In this document: piece by piece, positions 42,912-52,155 of the stretch
Numbering within the stretch: position 1 is the first letter of the stretch
Layout: each line of letters opens with the position of its first letter
DNA from: Taklimakanibacter albus
GTDB lineage: Bacteria; Pseudomonadota; Alphaproteobacteria; Rhizobiales; Aestuariivirgaceae
Length of the DNA: 64,000 bases
Direction: 5' to 3'
Assembly (NCBI RefSeq): GCF_016595235.1
Contig: NZ_JAENHL010000008.1
Coordinates: 2,100,961 to 2,164,960, forward strand
The notes under the pieces: generated by a model
Told to the model about the DNA's origin: nothing
The model's database searches: none
Seen by the model: only the letters and a program-made list of their open reading frames with translations
Made by a program: the position numbers and the translations under genes

Positions 42912-43856
42912 TTATACGAGATGAAGCCAGTTCGTCCATCGCTGATCATCCATGAAAAGCCGGGCGCGCATGAATTTCCAGGCGCCATATTTATGGTAGT
43001 CGAAATCGAGCGACGAGATGCGCTCCTGGACCATGGCCCAGAGCGCCCATTTGAAATCCGCGACGGCGCGCATCACGGTGAGCCGGGCCGGATGCTGGGG
43101 CGACGAGGAGCGGAAATAGCGCCGGGCGATCTCCTCCACCACCGCCTCGCTGTAGAACATCTCGCCGATCCACACGCCCAGATCATAATAACGCTCATTA
43201 TTCGAGGCCCATTCGAAATCGATGAGCTTCACCTGATTGTCGGGCGACAGCAGGAAATTGCCCGGCATCGGATCATTGAAGCAGGACGTGATGTCGAGGC
43301 CCGAGGCGGTGAAGGCGCGTTTGGCGGCGTCATATTTGGCTTTGAGGACGGCGAAGTCGGCCGGCAGGCTCGATTTGAGCTCGGCGGCCTGCTCGATATG
43401 CTCCTCAGTCATGTCGAAGATGGTGCGGGTGATCATCAAAGGCGGGCAGGCGTGAAACTCGCGATAGAGATCGGTCACCCTTCCCCAGATTTCGGAATCG
43501 AGAAAGTCGACATTGGTCGAGGTGCGGTAACCGTCGAGGAATTCAGTAACCTCCAATCCGGAGACCGGATCGAAATAAACGACCTCGGCGCCGACGCCGC
43601 GCTCGAAAGCCAGCCGCGCCGCCTGGTTCGAGGCCTTGCGGTTGATGAAGAGCTCGCTGCCCTTGCCCGGGATTTTCAGGAAATAAGGACGCGTGTCGCC
43701 ATCGACCTCGAAACGCCAGTTCGAATTGGAAAGCCCACCGCTCACCATCGAATAAGAGACAGGGCGGCCGGCGAAAAGCGGAATGGTGGCGATCATCGCC
43801 TCCGCCTCTTTTTCGGCGGCGGTCCGCGCCTGGCCAAATTTGAGTTTCTCGCTCAT
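42912..43856 (-). CDS. APH/choline kinase-like phosphotransferase (1)
   Basis: From ATG 43856 (MSEKLKFGQART) the 314-residue protein shows the protein-kinase-like APH/choline kinase fold: VSGGLSNSNWRFEVD as phosphate loop, the catalytic Brenner-type loop as NDPMPGNFLL, and the metal-binding LIDFEWASNNERYYDLG. The SN-NW and DFEWA features are closest to choline/ethanolamine or thiamine kinases. It phosphorylates a hydroxyl on a small substrate with ATP. It overlaps the second kinase gene as ATGA. Confidence 0.88.
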   Translation of the reverse strand: MSEKLKFGQARTAAEKEAEAMIATIPLFAGRPVSYSMVSGGLSNSNWRFEVDGDTRPYFLKIPGKGSELFINRKASNQAARLAFERGVGAEVVYFDPVSGLEVTEFLDGYRTSTNVDFLDSEIWGRVTDLYREFHACPPLMITRTIFDMTEEHIEQAAELKSSLPADFAVLKAKYDAAKRAFTASGLDITSCFNDPMPGNFLLSPDNQVKLIDFEWASNNERYYDLGVWIGEMFYSEAVVEEIARRYFRSSSPQHPARLTVMRAVADFKWALWAMVQERISSLDFDYHKYGAWKFMRARLFMDDQRWTNWLHLV

Positions 43857-44803
43857 AGACGCCCCAAGCAGGTTTCGAAATCGGGATGCCGCATCGCCAT
43901 GCGGGCGCGCAACAACCGCCATTCGGCGAATTTGAGATATTCGACCGACCGGCGCGGCGACAGATGCGAGGTCAGAAGCCCGATCATGGCCCAGCGCAGA
44001 TCATCGGCGACGCCATAGAGCCGGACGCGCGCGAAGAGCTTCTCATCGGCGCGGCCATGAAACTCCTCGAAGACGGCCGCCATATCGGACGTGAACCAGA
44101 AAGCTTCAACCAGATGCGAGGCGAGATCCTCATAAGGATCGCGATTGGCGGCGAGATCGTAATCGACGAGGCGCGGCGGCTGATCTTCATGGATCATCAC
44201 ATTGGAGGCGTTGCCGTCGCCATGAGAGGGCAAGAGGTCATAGCCGGCGGCGCGAAGGCCCGCGGAGATCCGGCGCGCCTTGCCGATCAGCTCAGGGAAA
44301 TCAGCAGGACGGTAGGCCTCGGCGCCTGCCAGCGCGTCATGCAATTCCTCGATATGAGCACCAACAGTCAGCGTGCGTGGCAGTTTCGGCCCCGCATGCA
44401 GCGCCTTGCGTAGCTTCAGCGCGGCCACACCATATTTACCGCCGGGCGCCATATCAGCGAGCGTCGCGGCGCGCCAGCCATCATCCAGCGCTTCCATGAC
44501 CAGAAGCCCATGCTCGATATCGGCGGCAATGACGCGGGGGCCGACGCCGATCTCGCCGGCATGCCGCGCGGCAGCGACGATCGAGGGCCAATGACCATAG
44601 AGTGATATCTCGCCATGATAGGCCTTGGCGAAAACCGGACGCGCACCATCAAGAAGGATGCCGGTGGCATCGACGCCGCGCCAGCTCGGCGAGGCATGCG
44701 CCGCGCAACCGTCGCGCCAGGCGGGCGACGGGTCAGAGATCTGTGCTAATCGTCGAGCTCGTTCAGCGAGCTTCTCTTTGTCTTGCGCAACCGATGTGAA
44801 CAT
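43853..44803 (-). CDS. APH-like phosphotransferase (2)
   Basis: ATG 44803 has a strong GGGAGG site. The 316-residue protein has the APH catalytic loop SHGDGNASNVMI and the metal-binding RLVDYDLAANRDPYEDLASH. The N-terminal nucleotide lobe is more degenerate (VFAKAYHGEISLYG). It is clearly homologous in fold but distant in sequence from the kinase next door, so the two may form a hetero-pair or act on successive substrates. Overlap with kinase 1 by four bases shows coupled translation. Confidence 0.87.
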   Translation of the reverse strand: MFTSVAQDKEKLAERARRLAQISDPSPAWRDGCAAHASPSWRGVDATGILLDGARPVFAKAYHGEISLYGHWPSIVAAARHAGEIGVGPRVIAADIEHGLLVMEALDDGWRAATLADMAPGGKYGVAALKLRKALHAGPKLPRTLTVGAHIEELHDALAGAEAYRPADFPELIGKARRISAGLRAAGYDLLPSHGDGNASNVMIHEDQPPRLVDYDLAANRDPYEDLASHLVEAFWFTSDMAAVFEEFHGRADEKLFARVRLYGVADDLRWAMIGLLTSHLSPRRSVEYLKFAEWRLLRARMAMRHPDFETCLGRL

Positions 44804-44831
44804 CGATCCTCCCTGTTGCGCGGTATCTATC

Positions 44832-46130
44832 CTAGACACCACCCTTTGTGACCAGAGTCCTGAGCATATTGGTGAGAACATCAAGCCCTAAAGCGAGATC
44901 GGCGGGATCGGTGCGCTCCAGAGGCGTATGACACAGTCCGCCGATGCTCGGCACGGCGATGACGATCGAGGGCGTAAACGGCGCCAGACGCACCGCGTCA
45001 TGGGCGGGAATCGTATCGAGCGCCAGAACATCGATCGCCATGTCCCGGGCGGCGTCCTCGGCAAGCGCGGCAAGTGAGTCCGAGAAGCGGCCGGGCCGCC
45101 GATATTCGTCGCGTTCGATCTCCATCTGCGTCTGGGTCGCCGCGGCGGTCTCGGCGATCTTCGCTTCGAGGCGCGCATAAGCGTCGTCGATCACCTTCTC
45201 ATCGGCCGAGCGCAATTCGATGAAGAGGCGGACGCGGCTCGGCACCACGTTGGGCGAATTCGGCGAGACCTCGATGCGGCCGACGGATGAATGCATCACA
45301 TCCTTCGGCACCAGGTCGACGAAACTCCGGACCGCGGTGATGATCTGCGCCGCCGCAAGGAGCGCGTCGCGCCTTTCGCTCATCAAGGTCGGACCGGTAT
45401 GGGACGGCGCGCCATCGACGCGCAATTCGATCTTGCGGCAACCCCACCAGCGCTTGAAGATGCCGAAGCGCAGATTGCGCCGCTCCAGCACCGGACCACA
45501 TTCGACATGCAACTCGACATAGGCGGAGGGCAGCGCCGGTGCTTCGTCTTCGCCGAGCCAGCCGATTTCGCTGAGCGCGTCACGTACACTGACACCGTCA
45601 CCGTCACGGCGCGCCAATGCGTAATCGAGCTTGAAGTCGCCGACATAAGTGCCGGAGCCAAGCGTCGAAGGCTGCCAGCGGGCGCCCTCCTCATTGGTCC
45701 AGGCGGCGATGCAGAGATTGGCCTTCGGTGCGAGACGCCCGGCGCGGATATCGGCAGCGATAGTTTCGGCGGCGACGCAGCCGGCGACGACACCATAAGT
45801 GCCATCGAGGCAGCCACCATTGGGCTGGCTGTCGATATGGGAGCCGGTCATGATCATCGGCGCGTCGGGCCCGGCGAAATCGACGATGCCGAACATGTTG
45901 CCGATGCGATCGACCACCAGCCGGTAGCCGCGCTGCTTCAGCCAGTCGGCCATGAACTGGCGCGCCTCGCCATTGGCCGGCGTGCCTTCGGGACGGTGGA
46001 TGCCGCCCGCCGCCGTCGCGCCGAAACGCGAGAAGCCGCTGAGCAAAGCATGGAACGAGGCGTGAGGCCCGGAGGTCGGAGTGATATTCACGGAATGCCC
46101 GATAATGTGAGATTTCTTCGAAACAGGCAT
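44832..46130 (-). CDS. M20-family amidohydrolase (hydantoinase/carbamoylase type)
   Basis: From ATG 46130 (MPVSKKSHIIG), with AGAGGG upstream, the 432-residue protein matches allantoate amidohydrolase, N-carbamoyl-amino-acid hydrolase and ureidoglycolate-type enzymes. It has metal ligands in GSHIDSQPNGG and LDGTYGV, the catalytic NEEGARWQP, ELHVECGPVLE (usually EQGPVLE), and a late HTPLERTDPAD. It hydrolyses a carbamoyl or amide bond using two metal ions. It is first in a unit with two kinases and a DeoR regulator, opposite a peptide-type importer. Confidence 0.9.
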   Translation of the reverse strand: MPVSKKSHIIGHSVNITPTSGPHASFHALLSGFSRFGATAAGGIHRPEGTPANGEARQFMADWLKQRGYRLVVDRIGNMFGIVDFAGPDAPMIMTGSHIDSQPNGGCLDGTYGVVAGCVAAETIAADIRAGRLAPKANLCIAAWTNEEGARWQPSTLGSGTYVGDFKLDYALARRDGDGVSVRDALSEIGWLGEDEAPALPSAYVELHVECGPVLERRNLRFGIFKRWWGCRKIELRVDGAPSHTGPTLMSERRDALLAAAQIITAVRSFVDLVPKDVMHSSVGRIEVSPNSPNVVPSRVRLFIELRSADEKVIDDAYARLEAKIAETAAATQTQMEIERDEYRRPGRFSDSLAALAEDAARDMAIDVLALDTIPAHDAVRLAPFTPSIVIAVPSIGGLCHTPLERTDPADLALGLDVLTNMLRTLVTKGGV

Positions 46131-46275
46131 AATCCCTCTTGACCGCTTGTGCAACTGCCTTATAAAAATCTCCAATAATTAAAGGGTAAACGCGTTTTCC
46201 GCCTGAGTTCGCATGCCTCGCGCCACGGCCTCATGTTGGAAAATGTGTGTTTATAACCACATAGGGAGAGAAACG

Positions 46276-47868
46276 ATGACCCTTTCCAAGGGACGGAGTC
46301 TGAGCCGGCGGTCGTTCAACACATTGGCGCTGGGAGGGGCGGCGGCCTCGACACTCGCCACACCCTTCATCCGCCGGGCCTATGCCGACACCCGTAAGAC
46401 CCTCATTTTCGGATCGGGCGAGCCGGTGACGGCGAGCTTCGATCCGACATCCCACACCTCGCTCGCCCAGATCAATCTCGAGGGCTTCATCTTCGGCCAG
46501 CTGTTCCGCACGCCGATGCGCCCCGAAAAGCCGGACGAGATCGTGTGGGAGCTGGCGACCGGGCAGAAGATCATCGACCCCTATACGATCGAATATTCGC
46601 TGCGCGACGGCGTCAAATTCCACGACGGCGCCGCCTTTTCGGCCGAGGACGTGAAAGCCTCGCTCGAATATGCCTCGCAGGCGACACGTCCGGCCGCCTG
46701 GTATCCGGGCCCGGTCGAGGTGCAGGTCGTCGACCGGCTCACCGCGCGTGTTTCGACCAAGGCCGGCGGCTATCCGGCGAGCGCGCTCTATTTCCTCATG
46801 GGCTTCCTGCCGATCATGTCCAAAGCGGATGTGGCGGATCCGAAGCGGCTGCAGGCGCATCCCAACGGCACCGGCCCCTTCCAGTTCGTCAAGCAGGACG
46901 GCAACTCCACCGTTCTCAAGGCCTATGACGGCTTCCAGAACGGCCGGCCGCTGCTCGATGAACTGCGCTTCAGCTATATCGGCGATGCGACCACCCGCGT
47001 CCTCGGCCTGCTCGGCGGCGAGATCGACATCATCGAGCGCCTCGAGCCCGAGCAATATGAGACGCTCGTCTCCGACAATCGGGTCAAGACGCAGCGCACC
47101 ATCTCGACCGAGAACAAATATCTGCATTTCCGCTGCAACAAGCCGCCCTTCGACAATCCGCTGATGCGGCGCGCGGTGGCGCATGCCATCGACCGCGAGC
47201 AGATCATGGGTGTCATGGGCGTCGCCGGCCATGCCTCGTCCAACTACATCTCGCCGCTCAAATTCGGCTATGTCGACCTGCCCGATTATCCGAGCTACGA
47301 CCCGGCGAAATGCCAGGAGCTGCTCAACCAGGCGGGGTATCCCAAAGGCCAGGGCCTGCCCGAGATCGAATATCTGACCGGCACCGGCTTCTATCCCAAG
47401 ACCAAGGAATATGGCGAGGTCATCACCGCGATGCTGCAGGAGCAGGGCATTCCGGTGAAGCTCACGGTGCTCGAAGTGGCGGCGTGGGTCGAGAAGATCT
47501 ACCAGGCCAAGGAAGGCGTGCCGCATGACAACATGGTCGATGTCGGCTGGTCGACCGGCTCGCCCGAGCCCGATCTCGTTCTGCGTTCGATGTTCCACGG
47601 CTCGGCCGGCCCGCAAGGCGGCCTCGTCAACGGCATCCGCGACAAGGAAATCGACGCAGCGCTCGATCTCGAGCGCGGCACCGCCGATCCCGAAGAGCGC
47701 AAGAAGATCATCCAGACGGTGACGACGCCGAAGATCATGGAAAAGCTGCCGTCCTTCTCGCTCTTCACCTCGGTCAACCTGCATGCGATGCGGGCGAGCC
47801 TCGACGGCGCCTATTTCTACCCGAACGGCCCGCTCGACGTGACCAAGGCGCAGTACAGCGCGACCTGA
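46276..47868 (+). CDS. Peptide-type ABC transporter substrate-binding protein
   Basis: ATG 46276, after AGGGAGAG, starts a 530-residue SBP_bac_5 protein with a twin-arginine-like signal peptide (SLSRRSFNTLALGGAAAS, cut near RRAYA). The mature part has GVKFHDGAAFSAEDVKASLE and NPLMRRAVAHAIDREQIMG, both typical of DppA/OppA-type proteins. It binds the imported solute in the periplasm. It diverges from the amidohydrolase unit across 145 bp, and the two units probably share regulation by the DeoR-type protein. Confidence 0.92.
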   Translation: MTLSKGRSLSRRSFNTLALGGAAASTLATPFIRRAYADTRKTLIFGSGEPVTASFDPTSHTSLAQINLEGFIFGQLFRTPMRPEKPDEIVWELATGQKIIDPYTIEYSLRDGVKFHDGAAFSAEDVKASLEYASQATRPAAWYPGPVEVQVVDRLTARVSTKAGGYPASALYFLMGFLPIMSKADVADPKRLQAHPNGTGPFQFVKQDGNSTVLKAYDGFQNGRPLLDELRFSYIGDATTRVLGLLGGEIDIIERLEPEQYETLVSDNRVKTQRTISTENKYLHFRCNKPPFDNPLMRRAVAHAIDREQIMGVMGVAGHASSNYISPLKFGYVDLPDYPSYDPAKCQELLNQAGYPKGQGLPEIEYLTGTGFYPKTKEYGEVITAMLQEQGIPVKLTVLEVAAWVEKIYQAKEGVPHDNMVDVGWSTGSPEPDLVLRSMFHGSAGPQGGLVNGIRDKEIDAALDLERGTADPEERKKIIQTVTTPKIMEKLPSFSLFTSVNLHAMRASLDGAYFYPNGPLDVTKAQYSAT

Positions 47869-47898
47869 TATCGTCGTACCCCTAAGGGAGATCGGCCA

Positions 47899-48885
47899 TT
47901 GGGATTCGTATTCCGGTTTCTGCTGAGACGGGCCTTACAGGGCGTGGTGATCATGCTCCTCGTCTCGATGGCCATCTTCACCATCCTGCGCTGGGACGAC
48001 AGCAAGAAAGACACACCCGCACGGCTGATCCTGGGTCCGATGGCGACCCAGGATTCCATTGACCGCAAGACCGAGGAGCTCGGCTTCAACGATCCGATCC
48101 CGGTGCAGTATCTGGCCTATATCGCCAATGTGTTCCGCGGCGATCTCGGGACCTCCTATATCCGCGCCGAAAGCGGCATGTCGCTCGGCGCCACCCAGGA
48201 CGACATCCAGACCCAGCGCGCCAGCGTCATGCGGCTGATGACCGGCTCCTTGCCGATGACCCTGCAGCTCGCCGCGGTGGCTTTGTTCATCGCCATGCTG
48301 ATCGCGGTGCCGATCGGCGTCGCCGCCGGCCTCAATCAGGGCCACTGGCCCGACCGGCTCGCGGTCTATCTCTCCTCCATCTTCGTCTCGCTGCCGAATT
48401 TCTGGCTCGGCATCGTGCTCGCCTTCCTGCTCACCGCCCAGCTCGGCTGGCTGCCCTCTATCGGCTACAAGGGCTTCGCCTATACGATCCTGCCGGCGAC
48501 GGTGATCGCCATCGAGATGGCGCCGCTGTTCATCCGCTCGCTGTCGGTGTCGATCGCGGCGGCGGTGCGGCAGAATTTCATCGCCCTTGCCCATGTGCGC
48601 GGCATCCCGTCCCACACCATCTTCCTGCGCAATGTGCTGCGCAATATCGCGGTACCCAATCTCAATCTCTTCGGGGTGCAGATCGGCGCCCTGCTCGGCG
48701 GCGTGCTCATCGTCGAGTATATCTTCAACTATCCGGGCTTCGGCCTTCTCACCGTGCAGGCGGTGAGCCAGCGCGACTATCCGGTGATCCAGGGCATCTC
48801 GATCATTTCCTCGGCGATCTTCGTCATCGCCAATATCCTCGTCGACCTGGTGAGCGCCAAGATCGACCCGCGCGTGGAGCTGTGA
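47899..48885 (+). CDS. Peptide-type ABC transporter permease (DppB-like)
   Basis: The gene starts with TTG 47899 behind a GGGAG site. The 328-residue inner-membrane protein has about six hydrophobic segments, a family-typical periplasmic stretch (RGDLGTSYI), and the EAA loop ALAHVRGIPSHTIFLRNVLR. Compared with standard DppB it carries an insert around residues 90-110 (SLGATQDDIQTQRASVMRL). It pairs with the DppC-like protein encoded next, with GTGA overlap. Confidence 0.9.
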   Translation: MGFVFRFLLRRALQGVVIMLLVSMAIFTILRWDDSKKDTPARLILGPMATQDSIDRKTEELGFNDPIPVQYLAYIANVFRGDLGTSYIRAESGMSLGATQDDIQTQRASVMRLMTGSLPMTLQLAAVALFIAMLIAVPIGVAAGLNQGHWPDRLAVYLSSIFVSLPNFWLGIVLAFLLTAQLGWLPSIGYKGFAYTILPATVIAIEMAPLFIRSLSVSIAAAVRQNFIALAHVRGIPSHTIFLRNVLRNIAVPNLNLFGVQIGALLGGVLIVEYIFNYPGFGLLTVQAVSQRDYPVIQGISIISSAIFVIANILVDLVSAKIDPRVEL

Positions 48886-49808
48886 CCAGGGTGACCGACA
48901 CGACCGCAACCTCACTCGCCGCCGCCGGCGCGGCCGCGCGCGGCGCCAGTCCCGGCGCCAGGCTCTGGCGCGAGACCTGGCGGCAGCGCGAGTTCCGCTT
49001 CGGACTCATCGTCATCCTGCTGCTCGTCGCCGCATCGATCCTGGTGCCGCTGCTCACCGGCATCGATCCCGGCAAGATGCAGATCAAGAACAAATATTTG
49101 CCACCGATCTTCCTGCCGGGCGGCGACTGGACGCATATCCTCGGCACCGATCATCTGGGCCGCGACCTCTTCGTACGCTCGCTGATCGGGCTGCAATATG
49201 CGCTCGGCATCTCCTTCACCACCGTGCTCCTGATGTTCTTCTTCGGCTCGGCGGTAGGCCTCATCTCCGGCTATTTCGGCAAGGTGGTCGATGCGCTGCT
49301 GATGCGCCTCACCGATGCGCAGCTCTCGATCCCGCTCATCATCCTCGCCATTACGCTCCTCACCGTGTCGCGCCCGACGGTGCCGCTCATCATCTTCGTA
49401 CTGGCGGTCTCGGGTTGGCCCGTCTATGCGCGGGTGGCGCGTGGCGTGACTTTGAGCGAGCGCAACAAGGAATATGTGCGCGCCGCCCATATTCTCGGTG
49501 CCTCGCACTGGCGCATCATCCTCACCATGATCGCGCCCAATATCCTGCCGCCCATCGCTTTCGTCGCCGTGCTCGATCTCGCCCGCATGATGATCTTCGA
49601 GGCGATCCTCGGCTTCATGAGCATCGGCGTCCAACCGCCGACACCGACCTTCGGCAATATCATCGCCGACGGCCGCAAATATCTCATCAATGCCTGGTGG
49701 ATCGCCACCATGCCGGGCGCCTTCCTGCTGCTCGCTCTGCTGTCCATCAACCTCATGGGAGCCTCGCTTGAACGCGCCCGCAACAAACTTTTCTCCGGCC
49801 AGATCTGA
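48882..49808 (+). CDS. Peptide-type ABC transporter permease (DppC-like)
   Basis: GTG 48882 overlaps the previous stop. The 308-residue membrane protein has ILGTDHLGRDLFVRSLIG and the EAA loop AAHILGASHWRIILTMIAPN, both DppC hallmarks, and an N-terminal Ala-rich cytosolic tail. It completes the permease pair. The next gene, a fused ATPase, appears to start inside its last 41 bp. Confidence 0.9.
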   Translation: MTRVTDTTATSLAAAGAAARGASPGARLWRETWRQREFRFGLIVILLLVAASILVPLLTGIDPGKMQIKNKYLPPIFLPGGDWTHILGTDHLGRDLFVRSLIGLQYALGISFTTVLLMFFFGSAVGLISGYFGKVVDALLMRLTDAQLSIPLIILAITLLTVSRPTVPLIIFVLAVSGWPVYARVARGVTLSERNKEYVRAAHILGASHWRIILTMIAPNILPPIAFVAVLDLARMMIFEAILGFMSIGVQPPTPTFGNIIADGRKYLINAWWIATMPGAFLLLALLSINLMGASLERARNKLFSGQI

Positions 49809-51618
49809 GCGCACGCCGGTGCTCGACGTCGCAGGCCTTTCGGTCGAGCTGGCGCGCGAAACGGAGAGCCGCGTCATTCTGGACGAGGTCAGCTTCAGCG
49901 TGCCGGAGCGCGGCCTCATCGGCATTGTCGGCGAAAGTGGAGCCGGCAAGACGGTGCTCGGGCGCGCCCTCACCGGCTGGGTGCCGGAGCCGCTGCGCCA
50001 GACCGCCGGATCGGTGTCGATCGACGGGCGCGTGCTGACGACGCTCAAACCGGAAGAGCTGCGCCAGATCCGCGGCCGCACCATCGGTTATATCGGCTCC
50101 GATCCGGGCACGTCCTTCGACCCCACCATTCCTATCGGCGTGCAGATCGCCCAGAAGCTGCGCGCCGTCGTGCCCGGGACGAGCCGCGATGCGGCAAAGA
50201 AGCGGGTGCTCGATCTTCTCGACCAGGTGCGCATTCCTTCCGCGGCGCGCCGCTTCGATGAATATCCCTATCAGTTCTCGGGCGGCATGCTGCAGCGCGC
50301 GGCCATCGTCGACGCGCTCGTCGCCAAGCCGAAGATCCTCATTTGCGACAACATCACCCAGCCGCTCGATGTGACCATCGCGGCGCAGATCGTGCGCCTG
50401 CTGCGCGGCCTCGAACGCGATCTCGCCACGGCCATCGTGTTCTTCACCGCCTCGATCCCGGTCGCCAAGGAGCTGATCGACGATCTGCTCGTTCTCGAAA
50501 AGGGGCGCATCATCGAACGCGGCGGCATCGGCGCCGTCATCGCGAAACCGGTCTCGCCCCATACAAAACGATTGATCGACAGCTCGCCGCGCATCTGGGG
50601 GCAGAATGTCGATGTCCCACGGCCCGCCCCAGCCAAGGAGGCCAAGAGCGAACCGCTGCTGCTGGTCGCGGATGTCGTCAAGACCTATCGTGTGCCCGAC
50701 CGCACCCGCTTCACCGGCACGCTCGACGTCAAAGCGGTCCGCGGCGTGACGCTGGAGATCCGGCCCGGCGAAAATGTCGGGCTCGTCGGTGAATCGGGCT
50801 GCGGCAAGTCCACTCTGTCGCGCTTGCTGAGCTGGATCGAGGAGCCCGATGCCGGGCGCATCGTATTCCAGGGCAAGGACATGGCGAGCCTCAGGGGCAA
50901 GGAGCGCCTCGCCATGCGCCGGCGTTTCCAGCTGCTGCTACAGGATCCTTACAACTGCCTGCCGCCGCATCTGTCGGTGGCGCGCACGATCCGCACTTCG
51001 CTCGACATTCACGGCGTCAAGGGTGCGGAAGCGCGCGACAAAGTACGCGCGGTGATGCACGAAGTCGGGCTCAAGGACGAGGATGCCGAAAGGCTGCCGA
51101 TCGGCATGAGCGCCGGGCAGCGTCAGCGCGTCAATATCGCCCGCGCCCTTGTGCTCGAGCCGACATTGCTTATCCTCGATGAAACGCTTTCCTCGCTCGA
51201 CCCCGCCGAGCAGAGCCGACTCATCGACCTGTTCGAGCGTCTGCAGGTGAAACACGGCCTCACCTATCTGGTGATCTCGCACGACCTGGCGCTGGTGCGC
51301 AAAGTCTGCAACCGGGTGGCGGTGATGTATCTCGGCAAGATCGTCGAGAATGCCGGTAATGCGCAGATCTTCGATCAGCCCAGCAATCCCTATACACGCG
51401 CTCTGCTCTCCGCCGTGCCGGTGCTCGACAAGGGTCCGTTCAACCCGGCCGAATGCCTGGTCGAAGGCGAGCCGCCGAGCCCGATCAATGTGCCGACAGG
51501 CTGCTCCTTCGCCTCACGCTGCCCCAAGGCGCAGGATCTGTGCCGGACAGATGAGCCGGCCTTCACGCCACTCGGCGACGGCCGCGGCGGTGTGGCCTGT
51601 CATTTTCCGTTTGTATGA
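49768..51618 (+). CDS. Fused two-domain peptide-type ABC ATPase, first domain degenerate
   Basis: TTG 49768 has GGGAG six bases upstream and gives 616 residues with two DppD/F-type ATPase domains. Domain 1 keeps Walker A GESGAGKT (about 55-62) and signature FSGGM (about 170), but the Q-loop Gln is Ser (YIGSDPG, about 111), the Walker B Glu is Asn (ILICDNITQPLD, about 195), and the H-loop His is lost (FFTASIPVAKE). Domain 2 is intact: GESGCGKST, LLLQDPYN, SAGQRQRVNIARAL, LLILDETLSSLD, VISHDLALV, plus a Cys-containing C-terminal tail. The importer therefore has one catalytic and one probably non-hydrolysing site. Confidence 0.9.
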   Translation: MNAPATNFSPARSERTPVLDVAGLSVELARETESRVILDEVSFSVPERGLIGIVGESGAGKTVLGRALTGWVPEPLRQTAGSVSIDGRVLTTLKPEELRQIRGRTIGYIGSDPGTSFDPTIPIGVQIAQKLRAVVPGTSRDAAKKRVLDLLDQVRIPSAARRFDEYPYQFSGGMLQRAAIVDALVAKPKILICDNITQPLDVTIAAQIVRLLRGLERDLATAIVFFTASIPVAKELIDDLLVLEKGRIIERGGIGAVIAKPVSPHTKRLIDSSPRIWGQNVDVPRPAPAKEAKSEPLLLVADVVKTYRVPDRTRFTGTLDVKAVRGVTLEIRPGENVGLVGESGCGKSTLSRLLSWIEEPDAGRIVFQGKDMASLRGKERLAMRRRFQLLLQDPYNCLPPHLSVARTIRTSLDIHGVKGAEARDKVRAVMHEVGLKDEDAERLPIGMSAGQRQRVNIARALVLEPTLLILDETLSSLDPAEQSRLIDLFERLQVKHGLTYLVISHDLALVRKVCNRVAVMYLGKIVENAGNAQIFDQPSNPYTRALLSAVPVLDKGPFNPAECLVEGEPPSPINVPTGCSFASRCPKAQDLCRTDEPAFTPLGDGRGGVACHFPFV

Positions 51619-51623
51619 AGCTT

Positions 51624-51649
51624 CCCTTCTCCCGCCTGCGGGAGAAGGG
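51624..51649. repeat. GC-rich palindromic intergenic repeat (REP-like), copy 3
   Basis: CCCTTCTCCCGC-CT-GCGGGAGAAGGG is a perfect 12-bp stem, 5 bp after the stop of the fused ATPase gene. It resembles copies at 16195 and 22063 in sequence and in its place behind transporter genes. It may also act as a terminator, although no T-run follows. Confidence 0.65.
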
Positions 51650-51699
51650 GGAGTTAAGGTGAAGAGGAATAGAACTTAGCCTGGGCCGTATGTGTCCCC

Positions 51700-52155
51700 A
51701 TGGATATCGCAAACATCGTTCTCGTGCTGTGGACCGCCCTCGTCCTCTATTGCTTCGGCCAGATCTGGTTCGTGCAGATCGTCATCTATCCGCTGTTCAA
51801 GATGGTGGGTGAGCGGGACTATGTGACCTATCACCATTTCTATGCGAGTCACATTCCACTGCCGGTGATCCTGCCGGGCTTCACCTGCTTCCTGTTTCCG
51901 CTGGCCTTGATCTTCTGGGGACCCGGCTCCGTTCCGGCCTGGCTCTATTGGCTCAATGTCGCGGCGGGCCTCGTCGGTCTCGCGGTGACCTTGTTCCTCG
52001 AAATCCCGCGCCATGCGCTGCTCGAGAAACACGGCAAGGACTTCCAGGTGATCGGCGAGCTCATCCGCTACAACTGGCCACGCACCGCCTCGATCAGCCT
52101 GCAGGCCGTGCTCGCCGCGATCATGCTGACCGATATCGTGACGCCCGTCAGTTAG
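51700..52155 (+). CDS. Small integral membrane protein, unknown function
   Basis: The 151-residue protein has four hydrophobic segments (IVLVLWTALVLYCFGQIWFV, VILPGFTCFLFPLALIFW, WLNVAAGLVGLAVTLFL, ISLQAVLAAIMLTDI) and a short loop with YHHFYASHIPLP. It resembles DUF1772-type membrane proteins in layout only. It ends with an 8-bp convergent overlap with the GMC oxidoreductase gene. No function is assigned. Confidence 0.72.
   Translation: MDIANIVLVLWTALVLYCFGQIWFVQIVIYPLFKMVGERDYVTYHHFYASHIPLPVILPGFTCFLFPLALIFWGPGSVPAWLYWLNVAAGLVGLAVTLFLEIPRHALLEKHGKDFQVIGELIRYNWPRTASISLQAVLAAIMLTDIVTPVS

Noticed and set aside
46231-47784. Long minus-strand frame opposite the second peptide-binding protein
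   Set aside because: A mirror frame of a high-GC gene, without motifs. The same applies to similar frames at 9520-10674, 14919-16055, 20890-22035 and 56228-57457.
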